Both the position numbers and the translations under genes were made by a program. Below, piece after piece: positions 52,123 through 61,365 of a stretch of DNA of 64,000 bases. Numbering within the stretch: position 1 is the stretch's first letter; each line of letters begins with the position of its first letter. The notes below the pieces were generated by a model, which was not told where the DNA came from, did not search any database, and saw only the letters and a list, made by a program, of their open reading frames with translations. The DNA comes from Haloarcula marismortui ATCC 43049 (GTDB taxonomy: Archaea > Halobacteriota > Halobacteria > Halobacteriales > Haloarculaceae): positions 1,116,001-1,180,000 of the forward strand of contig NC_006396.1 in the NCBI RefSeq assembly GCF_000011085.1, written 5' to 3'.

Positions 52123-52461
52123 ATGGCATTCGAGCCCGAAGAACTTTCCCCGGAAGAGGTCACGGAGCAGGTAGACAGTGTCATCGAGGACAACGAGGTC
52201 GTGCTGTTCATGAAAGGCAACGAGCTGATGCCACAGTGTGGCTACTCGAAGAAGGCACTCGCACTACTGCAACAACACCGCGACGACATCGAGACAGTGG
52301 ACGTACTCAAAGCGACCGACGCCTATCGGGAAGCTCTGGAGCGCCACAGCGGGCGCGAAACAATCCCACAGACGTTCGTCGACGGGGAGTTCATCGGTGG
52401 CAGTGATATCCTCGAACAGCTCGACGAGCGCGGCGAACTTGCACAAAAAGTCGGTCAGTAA
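52123..52461 (+). CDS. Monothiol glutaredoxin (Grx4/GrxD-like)
   Basis: This 112-residue protein starts MAFEPEELSPEEVTEQV. The core is VVLFMKGNELMPQCGYSKKA, with the single active Cys in CGYS instead of the usual CGFS. Glutathione-site residues follow in ETIPQTFVDGEFIGGSDIL. Haloarchaea use gamma-glutamylcysteine rather than glutathione, so that thiol would be the co-ligand of a 2Fe-2S cluster. It is 70 bases downstream of bolA on the same strand. Confidence 0.93.
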   Translation: MAFEPEELSPEEVTEQVDSVIEDNEVVLFMKGNELMPQCGYSKKALALLQQHRDDIETVDVLKATDAYREALERHSGRETIPQTFVDGEFIGGSDILEQLDERGELAQKVGQ

Positions 52462-52482
52462 GCGCGGTCGGGAGTGGCGGCG

Positions 52483-52662
52483 TTACTCTTCGTCTTCGTC
52501 TTTCATGTCGCCGAGCTTGTCGACGAGGTCGCTCGTGGTCGCCTCCGTCTCGAAGGAGACCGACCCGTCGTGGTCGTTCTCGTGGACCGCAACGCCCTCG
52601 CTGTCGTCCGCGTCTACGTCGTTGTCCTTCTGTTCGGATTCATCGTAGCTACCAAAGCCCAT
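52483..52662 (-). CDS. Small acidic protein, DUF5786-like
   Basis: This 59-residue protein starts MGFGSYDESEQKDNDVDADD and is almost wholly acidic, ending LVDKLGDMKDEDEE. The opening GFGSYDESEQ is a recognisable signature of a conserved haloarchaeal family (DUF5786). It runs opposite the glutaredoxin gene, whose stop is 22 bases away. It is a clear gene that is easily missed because of its length. Function unknown. Confidence 0.85.
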   Translation of the reverse strand: MGFGSYDESEQKDNDVDADDSEGVAVHENDHDGSVSFETEATTSDLVDKLGDMKDEDEE

Positions 52663-52835
52663 ATAGATACAACTCGGAGTCCAACACTAAAATTCGCCGG
52701 TTCCTGCCGAGACACGACCACGCGATGACATAACGAGACAAGCAAAGGTTCTTTACCGTGCTTGCACTCCCGCTAGATAACGGCAGTCGAGAGCCGTGGT
52801 TTTCCGACGGCTATCGGGCCTCCATCTCCAAACTT

Positions 52836-54758
52836 ATGAGTTCCGCAGACGAGACACTTGATCGAATCAAAGCACAGGTCGAAGAAGAGACACCAGACGA
52901 CATCGAAATCGAATCGGTCGCGTTCGAGGGGCCGGAACTAGTTATTTACACGCCGGACGCGCAGACGGTCGCCAACCGCGACGGCATCGTCAGAAATCTC
53001 GCACAGACGCTCCGCAAACGTATCAACGTTCGCCCCACGCAGGAAGCCCTCGTGCCGCCGAACGAAGCCCGGGCCCAAATCACGCAGACGATTCCCGAGG
53101 ACGCCGGCGTCCAGAATCTGGATTTCGACCGCCAGACGGGCGAGGTATTTATTGAGGCCGAAAAGCCCGGTCGCGTCATCGGCCGCCACGGGGCAACACT
53201 GGACGAGATTTCTGCATCCGTCGGCTGGACCCCCGAGGTCGTCCGGACGCCGCCGATGGAGTCCTCGACTGTCTCGAACGTCCGGAACTACCTCAAACAG
53301 GAACGCGAAGAACGCCGAGATATCCTCCAGCGCGTCGGTCGACAGATCAACCGCCCAACCACGAGCGACGAGGACTGGGTTCGACTCACCACGCTCGGCT
53401 GCTGTCGTGAGGTCGGGCGCGCCGCCTTCATCCTCTCGACGCCGGAGTCCCGCATCCTCATCGACTGTGGCGACAAACCCGGCGCTGAGGGCGAGGTTCC
53501 GTATCTCCAGGCTCCCGAAGCGCTCGCTGCGGGGCCGAACTCCCTCGATGCCGTCGTCCTGACACACGCCCACCTCGACCACTCCGCGCTCATTCCTATT
53601 CTGTTCAAATACGGTTACGACGGGCCGATTTACACGACTGCACCGACGCGGGACCTGATGGGCTTGCTCCAGCTGGATTACCTCGACGTGGCCTCAAAAG
53701 AAGGGCGGACACCGCCCTACGAGAGCCAGCAGGTCCGGGACGCACTGAAACACACGATTCCGCTGGAGTTCGGCAACGTCACCGACATTGCGCCGGATAT
53801 CAAGCTCACGATGCACAACGCCGGCCACATTCTTGGGTCGGCAGTGTGTCACTTCCATATCGGCGAGGGCCGCTACAACGTCGCCTTCTCCGGGGACATC
53901 CATTACAAAGACACCCGCCTGCTCGACGGGGCCGTCAACGACTTCCCCCGCGTCGAGACGCTCGTGCTGGAGTCGACCTACGGCGGCAAGAACGACTACC
54001 AGACCGACCAGTCCGACTCCGAACGGGTTCTCAGAGACGTTATCAACGAGTCTTACGAGAACGACGGCAAGGTACTGATTCCGGCATTCGCCGTGGGGCG
54101 GTCGCAGGAACTCATGCTTGTCCTCGAAGAAGCGATGCGGAAGGGCGATATTCCGACGATGCCGGTGTACCTCGACGGGATGATTCGGGAGGCGACGGCT
54201 ATCCACACCGCGTACCCGGAGTACCTCCGGGACGACCTCCGCCAGCGAATCCTCTACGAAGACGAGAACCCGTTCCTCGCCGAGCAGTTCGAGCAGGTCG
54301 ACGGCGGCGACGAGATGCGACAGGACATCGCCGACGACGAACCGGCTATTATCCTGACTACCTCCGGAATGGTCACCGGCGGCCCCGTGATGTCCTGGCT
54401 CCGATTGCTGGGCAGCGACCCGGACAGCACGATGGCGTTCGTCGGCTATCAGGCCGAAGGCACCCTCGGTCGCCAGATTCAGCGCGGACAGGACGAAATC
54501 ACCCTTGGCGACACGAGCGGGCCACGCGCCGAGCGGGTGAGCCTCAGACTCAACGTGGAGACGGTCGATGGCTTCTCCGGCCACGCCGACCGACAGGGGC
54601 TTGAGTCGTTCGTCGAGACAATGCACCCGCGGCCGGAGAAGATCCTCTGTGTCCACGGCGACGCGTCCACGACGAACCAGCTCTCTTCGGCGCTGTACCA
54701 GAAGTTCAACATGCGGACGCACAACCCGAAGAACCTCGAAACGTTCCGGCTGTCCTGA
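52836..54758 (+). CDS. fttA: aCPSF1/FttA beta-CASP ribonuclease, transcription termination factor
   Basis: This 640-residue protein starts MSSADETLDRIKAQVEEE. Residues 1-175 contain tandem KH-like RNA-binding domains (GRVIGRHGATLDEISASV). A metallo-beta-lactamase domain follows with zinc ligands in VLTHAHLDHSALIP and NAGHILGSAV. The beta-CASP insert has TSGMVTGGPVMSW, and the final His is in DGFSGHADRQGL. Archaeal aCPSF1 cleaves nascent RNA at T-rich sites and terminates transcription. The longer frame to 52758 is not needed. It is a near-universal archaeal gene. Confidence 0.95.
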   Translation: MSSADETLDRIKAQVEEETPDDIEIESVAFEGPELVIYTPDAQTVANRDGIVRNLAQTLRKRINVRPTQEALVPPNEARAQITQTIPEDAGVQNLDFDRQTGEVFIEAEKPGRVIGRHGATLDEISASVGWTPEVVRTPPMESSTVSNVRNYLKQEREERRDILQRVGRQINRPTTSDEDWVRLTTLGCCREVGRAAFILSTPESRILIDCGDKPGAEGEVPYLQAPEALAAGPNSLDAVVLTHAHLDHSALIPILFKYGYDGPIYTTAPTRDLMGLLQLDYLDVASKEGRTPPYESQQVRDALKHTIPLEFGNVTDIAPDIKLTMHNAGHILGSAVCHFHIGEGRYNVAFSGDIHYKDTRLLDGAVNDFPRVETLVLESTYGGKNDYQTDQSDSERVLRDVINESYENDGKVLIPAFAVGRSQELMLVLEEAMRKGDIPTMPVYLDGMIREATAIHTAYPEYLRDDLRQRILYEDENPFLAEQFEQVDGGDEMRQDIADDEPAIILTTSGMVTGGPVMSWLRLLGSDPDSTMAFVGYQAEGTLGRQIQRGQDEITLGDTSGPRAERVSLRLNVETVDGFSGHADRQGLESFVETMHPRPEKILCVHGDASTTNQLSSALYQKFNMRTHNPKNLETFRLS

Positions 54759-54766
54759 ACAGCGGC

Positions 54767-55780
54767 TTAGCTGTCTTCCGAGAGATTTAACCCGGCAAAG
54801 AGCCGCGCCGAAATCACCTGCTCGACAATATCGACAAGCACGGTGTCGTCGCTCGTGTAATCGGCGAAGATGCCAAGCGGGATTTCGCCGCCGGCCATCT
54901 CGCGGTGTCCCCCTGCGCTCCCCACATCGCTCAGGGACTCACTCAGAATGTCACCGATGTTGACCCGGGAGTCCGTCGAGCGGGCGCTGAGCTGAATCGT
55001 GTCCTCGACAATGCCAAAGACGATGGCCGTCTCGACGCCCTCAAGCGTCGCCAGATAGTCAGCCGACTGCGGCAGGGCGTCCCGCTCGGGCGTCCGGCCG
55101 ACGTGTGAAATCAGCACCGACCCGCGGACTGTCCGGTTTCCGATTGCGTCCGCGATAGCGTCGACGGTTGCACCGCTGATCGACGGCGAAGAGAGCTGTC
55201 GCAACAGGTCCGAATCGGCCGTGTCCGTCAGAAAGCCGGCCGCCCCGTACTCATCCGGCGTCACGCCGCGCAGGAATCCCAGCGTCTCCCGGCGGATGGC
55301 AAACAGCAACGCTGTCGCCAGACGGTCATCGAATTCGATTTTGAGGTCTCGGAGGTACTCGGTCAGTATCGTCGCCGTCGCGCCGATCTCAACACGGTGG
55401 TCGACGAACCTGGCTGTAATATCCTCGGCGGGGTGATGGTCGACAACGATATCGACCGAGACATCATCGGGAACCCGGTTGTTCGCCCCTGGAATCGAGT
55501 GGTCGACGAAGGCGAGTAGTTCCGAAGGGTCCCGGTCAATCACGTCGGCTCTATCGAACTCCTGAATGTCCATCTCCAGCAGATTGACGAACGAGCGGTT
55601 CTGCTGGTGTGATATCTCGCCGCTGTAGAGGATGCGTCGTTCGTCGATGCCGACGGCGGCCGCAATGCGACCGAGCGCGAGCGCGCTGGCCAGACAGTCG
55701 GGGTCAGGGTTGTTGTGACAGACAATCGTGAGCGACTCCGCCTCTCCGAGTAGATTTTCAAGTTCTGTTGCGGGGCGCAT
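54767..55780 (-). CDS. DHH/DHHA1 phosphoesterase without RCK domain
   Basis: This 337-residue protein has DHH motifs HNNPDPDCLASA, AFVDHSIPG and IVVDHHPAED, and a DHHA1 motif (DVGSAGGHREMAGGEI). It aligns by eye with the middle of the protein at 20073, sharing SGEISHQ-like GEISHQQNRSFVNLLE, but lacks the N-terminal Rossmann domain and the acidic tail. Likely activity is hydrolysis of small nucleotides or of a signalling dinucleotide. It is the last of three minus-strand genes after moaA and the MOT1-like gene and may share their transcript. Confidence 0.9.
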   Translation of the reverse strand: MRPATELENLLGEAESLTIVCHNNPDPDCLASALALGRIAAAVGIDERRILYSGEISHQQNRSFVNLLEMDIQEFDRADVIDRDPSELLAFVDHSIPGANNRVPDDVSVDIVVDHHPAEDITARFVDHRVEIGATATILTEYLRDLKIEFDDRLATALLFAIRRETLGFLRGVTPDEYGAAGFLTDTADSDLLRQLSSPSISGATVDAIADAIGNRTVRGSVLISHVGRTPERDALPQSADYLATLEGVETAIVFGIVEDTIQLSARSTDSRVNIGDILSESLSDVGSAGGHREMAGGEIPLGIFADYTSDDTVLVDIVEQVISARLFAGLNLSEDS

Positions 55781-55835
55781 TTATTCGTCGACCCTTCGGG
55801 CTCCTGCTACAAGCGTGTGGGGGCCAGCCGCTGAG

Positions 55836-56921
55836 TTACAGTCGGGCACGCAGTTGCTGGACGAGGACGCCGAGGACGAGCGCGAGGCCGAGGTTGACGA
55901 GCACGCCGACGACACCGATTGCAGCGACAACTGCCAAGTCATCCGTGCTGGAAACCCCGGTCCAGCCCAGTTGGAATGCGATCAGTACCAGAATGACCCC
56001 GAGTAGCGCCGTCGGATAGGCCGAGATGACGCCGACGGCGAGGAACGCAGTCAGCACGTAGCCCGCACCGAGTAGCAGATTCGCGCCGGGCGTTCTGGCC
56101 CCGAATGCGTACTTCCCGGCGACGCCGCCACTCCCGTGACACATCGGGAACGCGCCGAAAGGGACCGCGACCAGATTCATCAGCCCCATGCTGTTCGAGA
56201 GCTGGTCTGCAGATACGTCCCGGTCGAAATAATCGGCGAGCAGGACCGACGTGGCGAGGGCTGCGTTGCCGACCGTGACCGCGATCTGTGCGAGGACGGC
56301 CTCCCCCGTTTGCAACGATAGCGTCATTGTCGGAAGCATAAACATGGCGTCAACCGCTGGGACGGCCGGCGTCGGAACCCCGGTCTCCGCGAGGGCGATG
56401 GCGGCTCCAAGGACAAAAACGGCGAAGGCGCTCTGCCCGCTGTGGCCCAGAAGCGCGAGGACGGCAACAATGCCAACGGCGACAGTCACGAGTCTTGGGT
56501 CGTTGAGCCCAAGACCGATGCCGGTTTCGAGCAGGACCAGCGCGACGCCGAGTTGCACCCCGCGGACAACGGTATCGTCGACGTACTGATTGACCACTTC
56601 GAGCGACTGTGTGGTTCCAAGCACGAGCAGGATGCCGGCCAGCAAAAGCCCTGCAACGACGAGTTCGCCAGTCGAGATGGTCCCGGCGATGACCAGCGCG
56701 GCGAACGCCTTCATCGGCTCGACTGATATGGGGACACCGTAGTACAGCCCCCAGACGACCTGAAAAACGCCGAACCAGACGAGCATGACCGGGAGCGAGA
56801 GCTTCGTCAGCACGGCGACGGCGACAACAACTGGGAGTACCGTCGCCGAGTCCCCGATTGCGCCGGTCAGTTCATTCCACGACAGCGAAACTGTCGTCTG
56901 GTCGCGGAACGTGAAACTCAT
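55836..56921 (-). CDS. MOT1-like molybdate/sulfate transporter
   Basis: This 361-residue membrane protein has about ten helices. MOT1 marks are ISVEPMKAFAALVIAG and AVPFGAFPMCHGSGGVAGKY followed by AFGARTPG, typical of high-affinity molybdate uptake proteins of the SulP superfamily. There is no STAS domain, which also fits MOT1 rather than sulfate permeases. It is 51 bases downstream of moaA on the same strand, so molybdate (or tungstate) uptake and cofactor synthesis are probably co-expressed. Confidence 0.88.
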   Translation of the reverse strand: MSFTFRDQTTVSLSWNELTGAIGDSATVLPVVVAVAVLTKLSLPVMLVWFGVFQVVWGLYYGVPISVEPMKAFAALVIAGTISTGELVVAGLLLAGILLVLGTTQSLEVVNQYVDDTVVRGVQLGVALVLLETGIGLGLNDPRLVTVAVGIVAVLALLGHSGQSAFAVFVLGAAIALAETGVPTPAVPAVDAMFMLPTMTLSLQTGEAVLAQIAVTVGNAALATSVLLADYFDRDVSADQLSNSMGLMNLVAVPFGAFPMCHGSGGVAGKYAFGARTPGANLLLGAGYVLTAFLAVGVISAYPTALLGVILVLIAFQLGWTGVSSTDDLAVVAAIGVVGVLVNLGLALVLGVLVQQLRARL

Positions 56922-56972
56922 GACGGTCGTGTCAGACGGCGAAACAGTGAGCGAACCCCTCCGCGGCGGCCG

Positions 56973-58055
56973 CTACTCCGAGTACTCGTAGGGCGCACGG
57001 TCCCCGTCGGTGTCGATGTACTCCTCGTTTATCTCCCACTCGCCGTCCTCGGTTTCAATCATGTACTCGCCGTAGTAGGGGACGCGAGTGTCGACCGTCT
57101 CGCGGAACGCGGCGCGCATCGACTCTTTGGTCGTGCCGATGTCACGCAGGTCATCGTTGCGGTTCAGACAGCCCTTGAGGTAGCCGTCGTGGGTGAGCCG
57201 CACGCGATGACAGTTCGCACAGAAGTTCTCGTTGCCGACGGGGTCGACGATTTCGACCATCCCGCTGTTGTGGTTGTTGACCGGCTCCGTTCGTATCCCG
57301 CCGTCGGACGCGGCCAGCGAGGTGGAGGCACTATCACCTTCGACCGCCGCCTCGCCGCTGTGCATCCAGTAGCGCTTGCGGTCGTGCATCTCGCGGTGTT
57401 CGACCTTGTCGGCGCGGTCTTCGAGCCAGTCGTGGACGCGGTCGATGTCGATGGCCCACTCCGGATGGCCCGCCAGTTCCGGCATGTACTCGATAAGCTG
57501 GAGCTGGAGACCGGGGTTCTCGGCGACGTGGTCGACCATCTTCGGGACGTAGCCCGCGGTCGGCTCGAAGACGACCATGTTGAGCTTTACCGGCTCGAGG
57601 CCAGCGTCCAGCGCCGCTTCGACCCCTTCGAGGACGCGGTCGTAGGCCCCGCTCTGGGTCAGTTCGGCGAAGGCCTCGCTGTCGAGAGCGTCCTGCGAGA
57701 CGTTGACCCGCTCGAGGCCCGCGTCGACGAGGTCCGGGGCGCGGCCGGGGAGGAAGGTGCCGTTGGTCGTCATCGACACCTCCATCTCGTCGGGGGCGCG
57801 CCGGACGATTTCCTCCAGGTCCTCCCGGAGCATCGGCTCCCCGCCGGTGAACTTCACCGAGTCGACGCCGAACTCGGCGGCGACTTCGAGGAAGGCCACG
57901 ATGGTGTCAGCAGTGAGTTCATCGTCCTGTGCCTCCATCGGGCCCCGTGTGTCGCCCAGCCCCTCGTTGTGACAGTAGACGCAGTCGAAGTTACACCGGT
58001 CGGTGAGGGAGACGCGGACACCGGAGACCTCGCGACCGAAGTCGTCTTCGAGCAT
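56973..58055 (-). CDS. moaA: GTP 3',8-cyclase MoaA
   Basis: This 360-residue radical-SAM enzyme makes the first intermediate of molybdopterin from GTP. The SAM cluster motif is [15 protein letters not shown] and the SAM-binding motif is [14 protein letters not shown]. The C-terminal cluster is held by [19 protein letters not shown]. The GG near the C-terminus seen in bacteria is replaced by acidic residues. An insert of about 30 residues near 235-265 (from GDSAS to PVNN) separates the barrel from the second cluster. It lies upstream of the MOT1-like gene and is divergent from yqeC. Confidence 0.95.
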   Translation of the reverse strand: MLEDDFGREVSGVRVSLTDRCNFDCVYCHNEGLGDTRGPMEAQDDELTADTIVAFLEVAAEFGVDSVKFTGGEPMLREDLEEIVRRAPDEMEVSMTTNGTFLPGRAPDLVDAGLERVNVSQDALDSEAFAELTQSGAYDRVLEGVEAALDAGLEPVKLNMVVFEPTAGYVPKMVDHVAENPGLQLQLIEYMPELAGHPEWAIDIDRVHDWLEDRADKVEHREMHDRKRYWMHSGEAAVEGDSASTSLAASDGGIRTEPVNNHNSGMVEIVDPVGNENFCANCHRVRLTHDGYLKGCLNRNDDLRDIGTTKESMRAAFRETVDTRVPYYGEYMIETEDGEWEINEEYIDTDGDRAPYEYSE

Positions 58056-58161
58056 ATCCTTGCTAACTGTTCACAGCACAGCCTATTAAATGGCGTGACT
58101 GGTCCGGTTCCGCTATCGGACACGGGGTAACGATTAATCAGGCGACCGCCGTGTACTGCGT

Positions 58162-58881
58162 ATGGACATCGTCGACGCGCTAGACGCACGACATGGGACC
58201 ATCTGCTTTGTCGGCGCTGGGGGCAAGAAAACGACGATGGCGACGCTCGCAGCGCGACTAGAACACGCCGTCGTCACCGCGACGGTTCGGATTCCGATTT
58301 TCGACGGGTGGGTCGAGGACGTTGTCGTGACGGAAACCCCACGGACAGCCATTGACGAGGCGTCTGCGTGGCCGCTAGGCGTCGTCCCGGCACAGGAGCG
58401 ACCGGACCGCTACCGCGGCTACGACCCGGGGACTGTTGCCGACCTGGCTGATATCGACCATCCGATTCTGGTGAAAGCCGACGGCGCACGGATGCGAGAG
58501 TTCAAAGCGCCGAGCGACCGCGAGCCACAGCTCCCCACGTCGGCCTCGACCGTCGTCCCGATTGCCAGCGCCCACGTCGTCGGCGAACCCTTGACCGACG
58601 ACATCGTCCACCGGGTCGACGAAGTTACCGCGATTACCGGGCTCGCTCGCGGTGACGAGATTCGACCGCAAGACGTCGCTGCGGTCCTCGCCCACGAGCA
58701 GGGCGGGCTGAAAGACTTGCCAGCCAACGCGACCGCGGTTCCGCTACTCAATATGGTCGATGACGCGGGACTCGAAACAAGCGCGCGGGCCGTTGCCGAG
58801 GCGATTCACGACCAAGCCGACGTGTCGCGTGTCGTCCTTGCTGAGATGCGGAGCGACGACCCGCTGGTGGCAGTCGTCTGA
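58162..58881 (+). CDS. yqeC: YqeC-like selenium/molybdenum cofactor accessory protein
   Basis: This 239-residue protein has a P-loop-like N-terminus (ICFVGAGGKKTTMATLA) and later VLVKADGARMREFKAPSDRE, as in YqeC. YqeC is associated with selenium-dependent molybdenum hydroxylases in bacteria, but its reaction is not settled. Here it stands beside moaA, mobA and an aldehyde oxidoreductase homologue and not beside a hydroxylase. Tail-to-tail with mobA (27 bases apart). A general role in maturing a Mo or W enzyme is inferred. Confidence 0.85.
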   Translation: MDIVDALDARHGTICFVGAGGKKTTMATLAARLEHAVVTATVRIPIFDGWVEDVVVTETPRTAIDEASAWPLGVVPAQERPDRYRGYDPGTVADLADIDHPILVKADGARMREFKAPSDREPQLPTSASTVVPIASAHVVGEPLTDDIVHRVDEVTAITGLARGDEIRPQDVAAVLAHEQGGLKDLPANATAVPLLNMVDDAGLETSARAVAEAIHDQADVSRVVLAEMRSDDPLVAVV

Positions 58882-58908
58882 GAGTGAGGCGACACCGGCC
58901 CCGCTCGT

Positions 58909-59514
58909 TCAGAACCGCTCGGCCGCGGCCTCGAACTCCTCACGGGTGTTGAGGTTCTTGAACGTATCCAGTGAGGTGTGTGCGAGTACGTCTTCGCGCT
59001 CAACGACAACGTACTCAAGGTCGAACAACGGTTCGACGATTTTGTGCTCACCGCGCTCCAGTGCTCGCTGACAGGCGTCATGCATTGCGTCGGCGTGGTA
59101 CACCGCCTGTGTCGTCTGAAACCACTCGTCCGGACGTGGAACTGCGGCCTCGTGGGACGCCGCTCGCTCGAACAGGTAGTCGACGAACGTTGGGTCGACA
59201 AAGGGCATATCGCAGGCCACCACCGCAGCGTATTCGCTGTCGACGGCCCCCAGCCCGGTCGCGATGCCAGCCATCGGTCCCTGGTCGGGGTCCTCATCGA
59301 GCGCGAACGTCGGCTCAAGCGTGTGGTCCGATAGCGCCGTGTCGATGGCCTCGACCTGGTCCTCGCGGCAGTTCACGACGAGTTCGTCGACGGCTTCGCC
59401 AAGGCGGTCGGCGACGCGGCGGACCATCGGTGTCCCAGCGAGGTCGGCGACGGCTTTGTCGCTGTCGCCGAACCGCGTCGACCGACCGCCCGCAACGATG
59501 ACACCTGCGCGCAT
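58909..59514 (-). CDS. mobA: Molybdenum cofactor guanylyltransferase MobA
   Basis: This 201-residue nucleotidyltransferase starts MRAGVIVAGGRSTRFGDSDK, the GTP-binding signature. ACDMPFVDPTFVDYL carries the metal-binding Asp, and the C-terminus FKNLNTREEFEAA matches MobA. It attaches GMP to Mo-molybdopterin. Codons upstream of ATG 59514 belong to the promoter region. It is divergent, by 78 bases, from the aldehyde oxidoreductase-like gene. Classical AORs use the plain bis-pterin cofactor, so MobA here may serve other enzymes. Confidence 0.92.
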   Translation of the reverse strand: MRAGVIVAGGRSTRFGDSDKAVADLAGTPMVRRVADRLGEAVDELVVNCREDQVEAIDTALSDHTLEPTFALDEDPDQGPMAGIATGLGAVDSEYAAVVACDMPFVDPTFVDYLFERAASHEAAVPRPDEWFQTTQAVYHADAMHDACQRALERGEHKIVEPLFDLEYVVVEREDVLAHTSLDTFKNLNTREEFEAAAERF

Positions 59515-59592
59515 ACCCTGCCTTCTCGGGTCTGGCAGAAAGGTGCTTGGTGCTGTGGGTAATCCTTTAGTCGACAGACGGAAGAGTGAGGT

Positions 59593-61365
59593 ATGATGAC
59601 AGTAGCCAATCGGGACCGGATGCTCCACGTCGACCTGTCGTCGGCATCGGTCGAGAGCTGTCCGGTTCCGGAGGCCTGGCGTCGCCAGTTTGTGGGCGGC
59701 AAGGGACTCGGCGCTCGGTACCTGTACGACAAACTCGACGCCGGCACCGACCCGCTAGGCCCCGAGAACATCCTGTTGTTCATGCTCGGGCCGGTCTCCG
59801 GGCTGCTCCCCGGCGAGACACGCTACGCGGCGGTCACGAAGTCGCCCCTGACTGGCGGCTTCCTCGACTCCTATGCGGGCGGGACGTTCCCGGACACGCT
59901 GGCCGGCGCGTTGCAGGACCACACCGGGATTCTTGTCACCGGGCGCGCTTCGGAGCCGGTCAAACTCGTCGTCGAGGCCGACGGCGCGACGGTCGAACCC
60001 GCCGAGACGTGGGGGCAGGATACAGCCGAAACCGACGCAGCGTTCCCCGAGGCTGCGGTGGCGTGTATCGGCCCGGCGGGCGAGCAGGGCGTCGCGTTCG
60101 CGACTATCGCTTCTGACGGCGGCGAACACCACGCGGGGCGGGGCGGTGCCGGAACAGTGATGGGCGCAAAACGGCTGAAAGCCGTCGTCGTCCGCGGTGA
60201 GCCGCCGACGGACCTCGCGGAGCTACGGGAGCAGTACGCCAAGCGGTACCGCGAGGGCGACACCGGACAGTGGCTCAACGCCAGCGGGACCGTCGAGACA
60301 GTTGATTTCGCCAACGCGATTGGCGCGCTCTCGACGCGCGGCTGGGAAGACGGCCAGTTCGAGGGGGCCGACAGCGTCGGTATCGAGGCCGTACAGGAAC
60401 TTGCCGCGGGCCGAGAGTACGACGACGCGGACAGTCCCGGCGGCTTTCGCGTCCAGACTGAAGATGGCGAGACCGTGCCCCGCGGGGCGACGGCGATGAG
60501 CCTTGGGGCCGGGCTTGGCATCAACGACTTCGACGCCGTGGCGACGCTGGGCGAGACATGCAACCGACTGGGGCTCGACCTCATCAGCGCCGGAAGCGCC
60601 GTCGCGTGGGCTATCAAAGCCGGCGACGCCGGCCTGCTTGCGGAATCGCTCGATTACGGGAGTCCTGACGACGCGCGAGCGCTCCTCGAAGAAATCGTCG
60701 CGCGGGAGTCGACGCTCGGCGACGCTCTTGCCGACGGCGTTGACGCGGCCTCGGCCCGTCTAGGCGGGGACGACCTCCTGCCGACGGTCAAGGCCATGGA
60801 ACTGCCCGCGTACGACCCCCGCGGCGCACGGAGCATGGCACTGGCGTACGCGACCAGCGACCGCGGGGCCTGTCATCGGCGGGCGCTCCCCATCGAGCGG
60901 GAGGGGTTCGACGGCAACTGGGGCCCCGAGCGGGCGGCCGCGGCCGTCATCTGCGAACAGGACCAGCGTTCGGTGCTGTGGTGTCTCGTCGTGGACGACT
61001 TCGTCGGCGACGCGTTCGACGACCTCGGCGCTGAGTGGCTTGATGCAGTCGGACTGGACACGGACGGCGACCTTGCGACAGTTGGCGAGCGGGTCTGGAC
61101 ACTCACGCGCCTGTTCAACGTCCGCGAGGGTATTTCCCGGGCCGACGACGAACTGCCGGCAAAATTACAGGAACCGCTCGACTCGGGCCCGAACGCGGGC
61201 GCGGCAATCGACACCGAATCCTTCGACGCGATGCTCGACGAGTACTACAGGCAACGGGGCTGGGACGCCGATGGCCACCCCACTCCCGAGACAATCGAAC
61301 GACTCGGCCTCGCGGACGCCGTCGACCAGTCGACACTACCAGCGGACACAGCACTCGGAGAATGA
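59593..61365 (+). CDS. Aldehyde:ferredoxin oxidoreductase family protein lacking three cluster cysteines
   Basis: This 590-residue AOR homologue keeps the pterin-binding landmarks: FVGGKGLGARYLYD, DPLGPENILLFMLGPVSG, VTKSPLTGGFLDSYAGG, HHAGRGGAGTVMGAK, LGLDLISAGSAVAWA and TSDRGACHRRALP. Canonical AORs have CxxCxxxC near residue 290, before a PEYE motif. Here that stretch reads GGFRVQTEDGETVPRGAT and has no cysteine. The fourth ligand region keeps one Cys (VLWCLVVDDF). So a W or Mo bis-pterin site is plausible but the 4Fe-4S cluster is doubtful. Its stop overlaps the next start (ATGA). Confidence 0.88.
   Translation: MMTVANRDRMLHVDLSSASVESCPVPEAWRRQFVGGKGLGARYLYDKLDAGTDPLGPENILLFMLGPVSGLLPGETRYAAVTKSPLTGGFLDSYAGGTFPDTLAGALQDHTGILVTGRASEPVKLVVEADGATVEPAETWGQDTAETDAAFPEAAVACIGPAGEQGVAFATIASDGGEHHAGRGGAGTVMGAKRLKAVVVRGEPPTDLAELREQYAKRYREGDTGQWLNASGTVETVDFANAIGALSTRGWEDGQFEGADSVGIEAVQELAAGREYDDADSPGGFRVQTEDGETVPRGATAMSLGAGLGINDFDAVATLGETCNRLGLDLISAGSAVAWAIKAGDAGLLAESLDYGSPDDARALLEEIVARESTLGDALADGVDAASARLGGDDLLPTVKAMELPAYDPRGARSMALAYATSDRGACHRRALPIEREGFDGNWGPERAAAAVICEQDQRSVLWCLVVDDFVGDAFDDLGAEWLDAVGLDTDGDLATVGERVWTLTRLFNVREGISRADDELPAKLQEPLDSGPNAGAAIDTESFDAMLDEYYRQRGWDADGHPTPETIERLGLADAVDQSTLPADTALGE

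Noticed and set aside
57189-58130. A 313-codon plus-strand frame opposite moaA
   Set aside because: The minus strand carries complete radical-SAM and C-terminal cluster motifs, so this is an antisense shadow.
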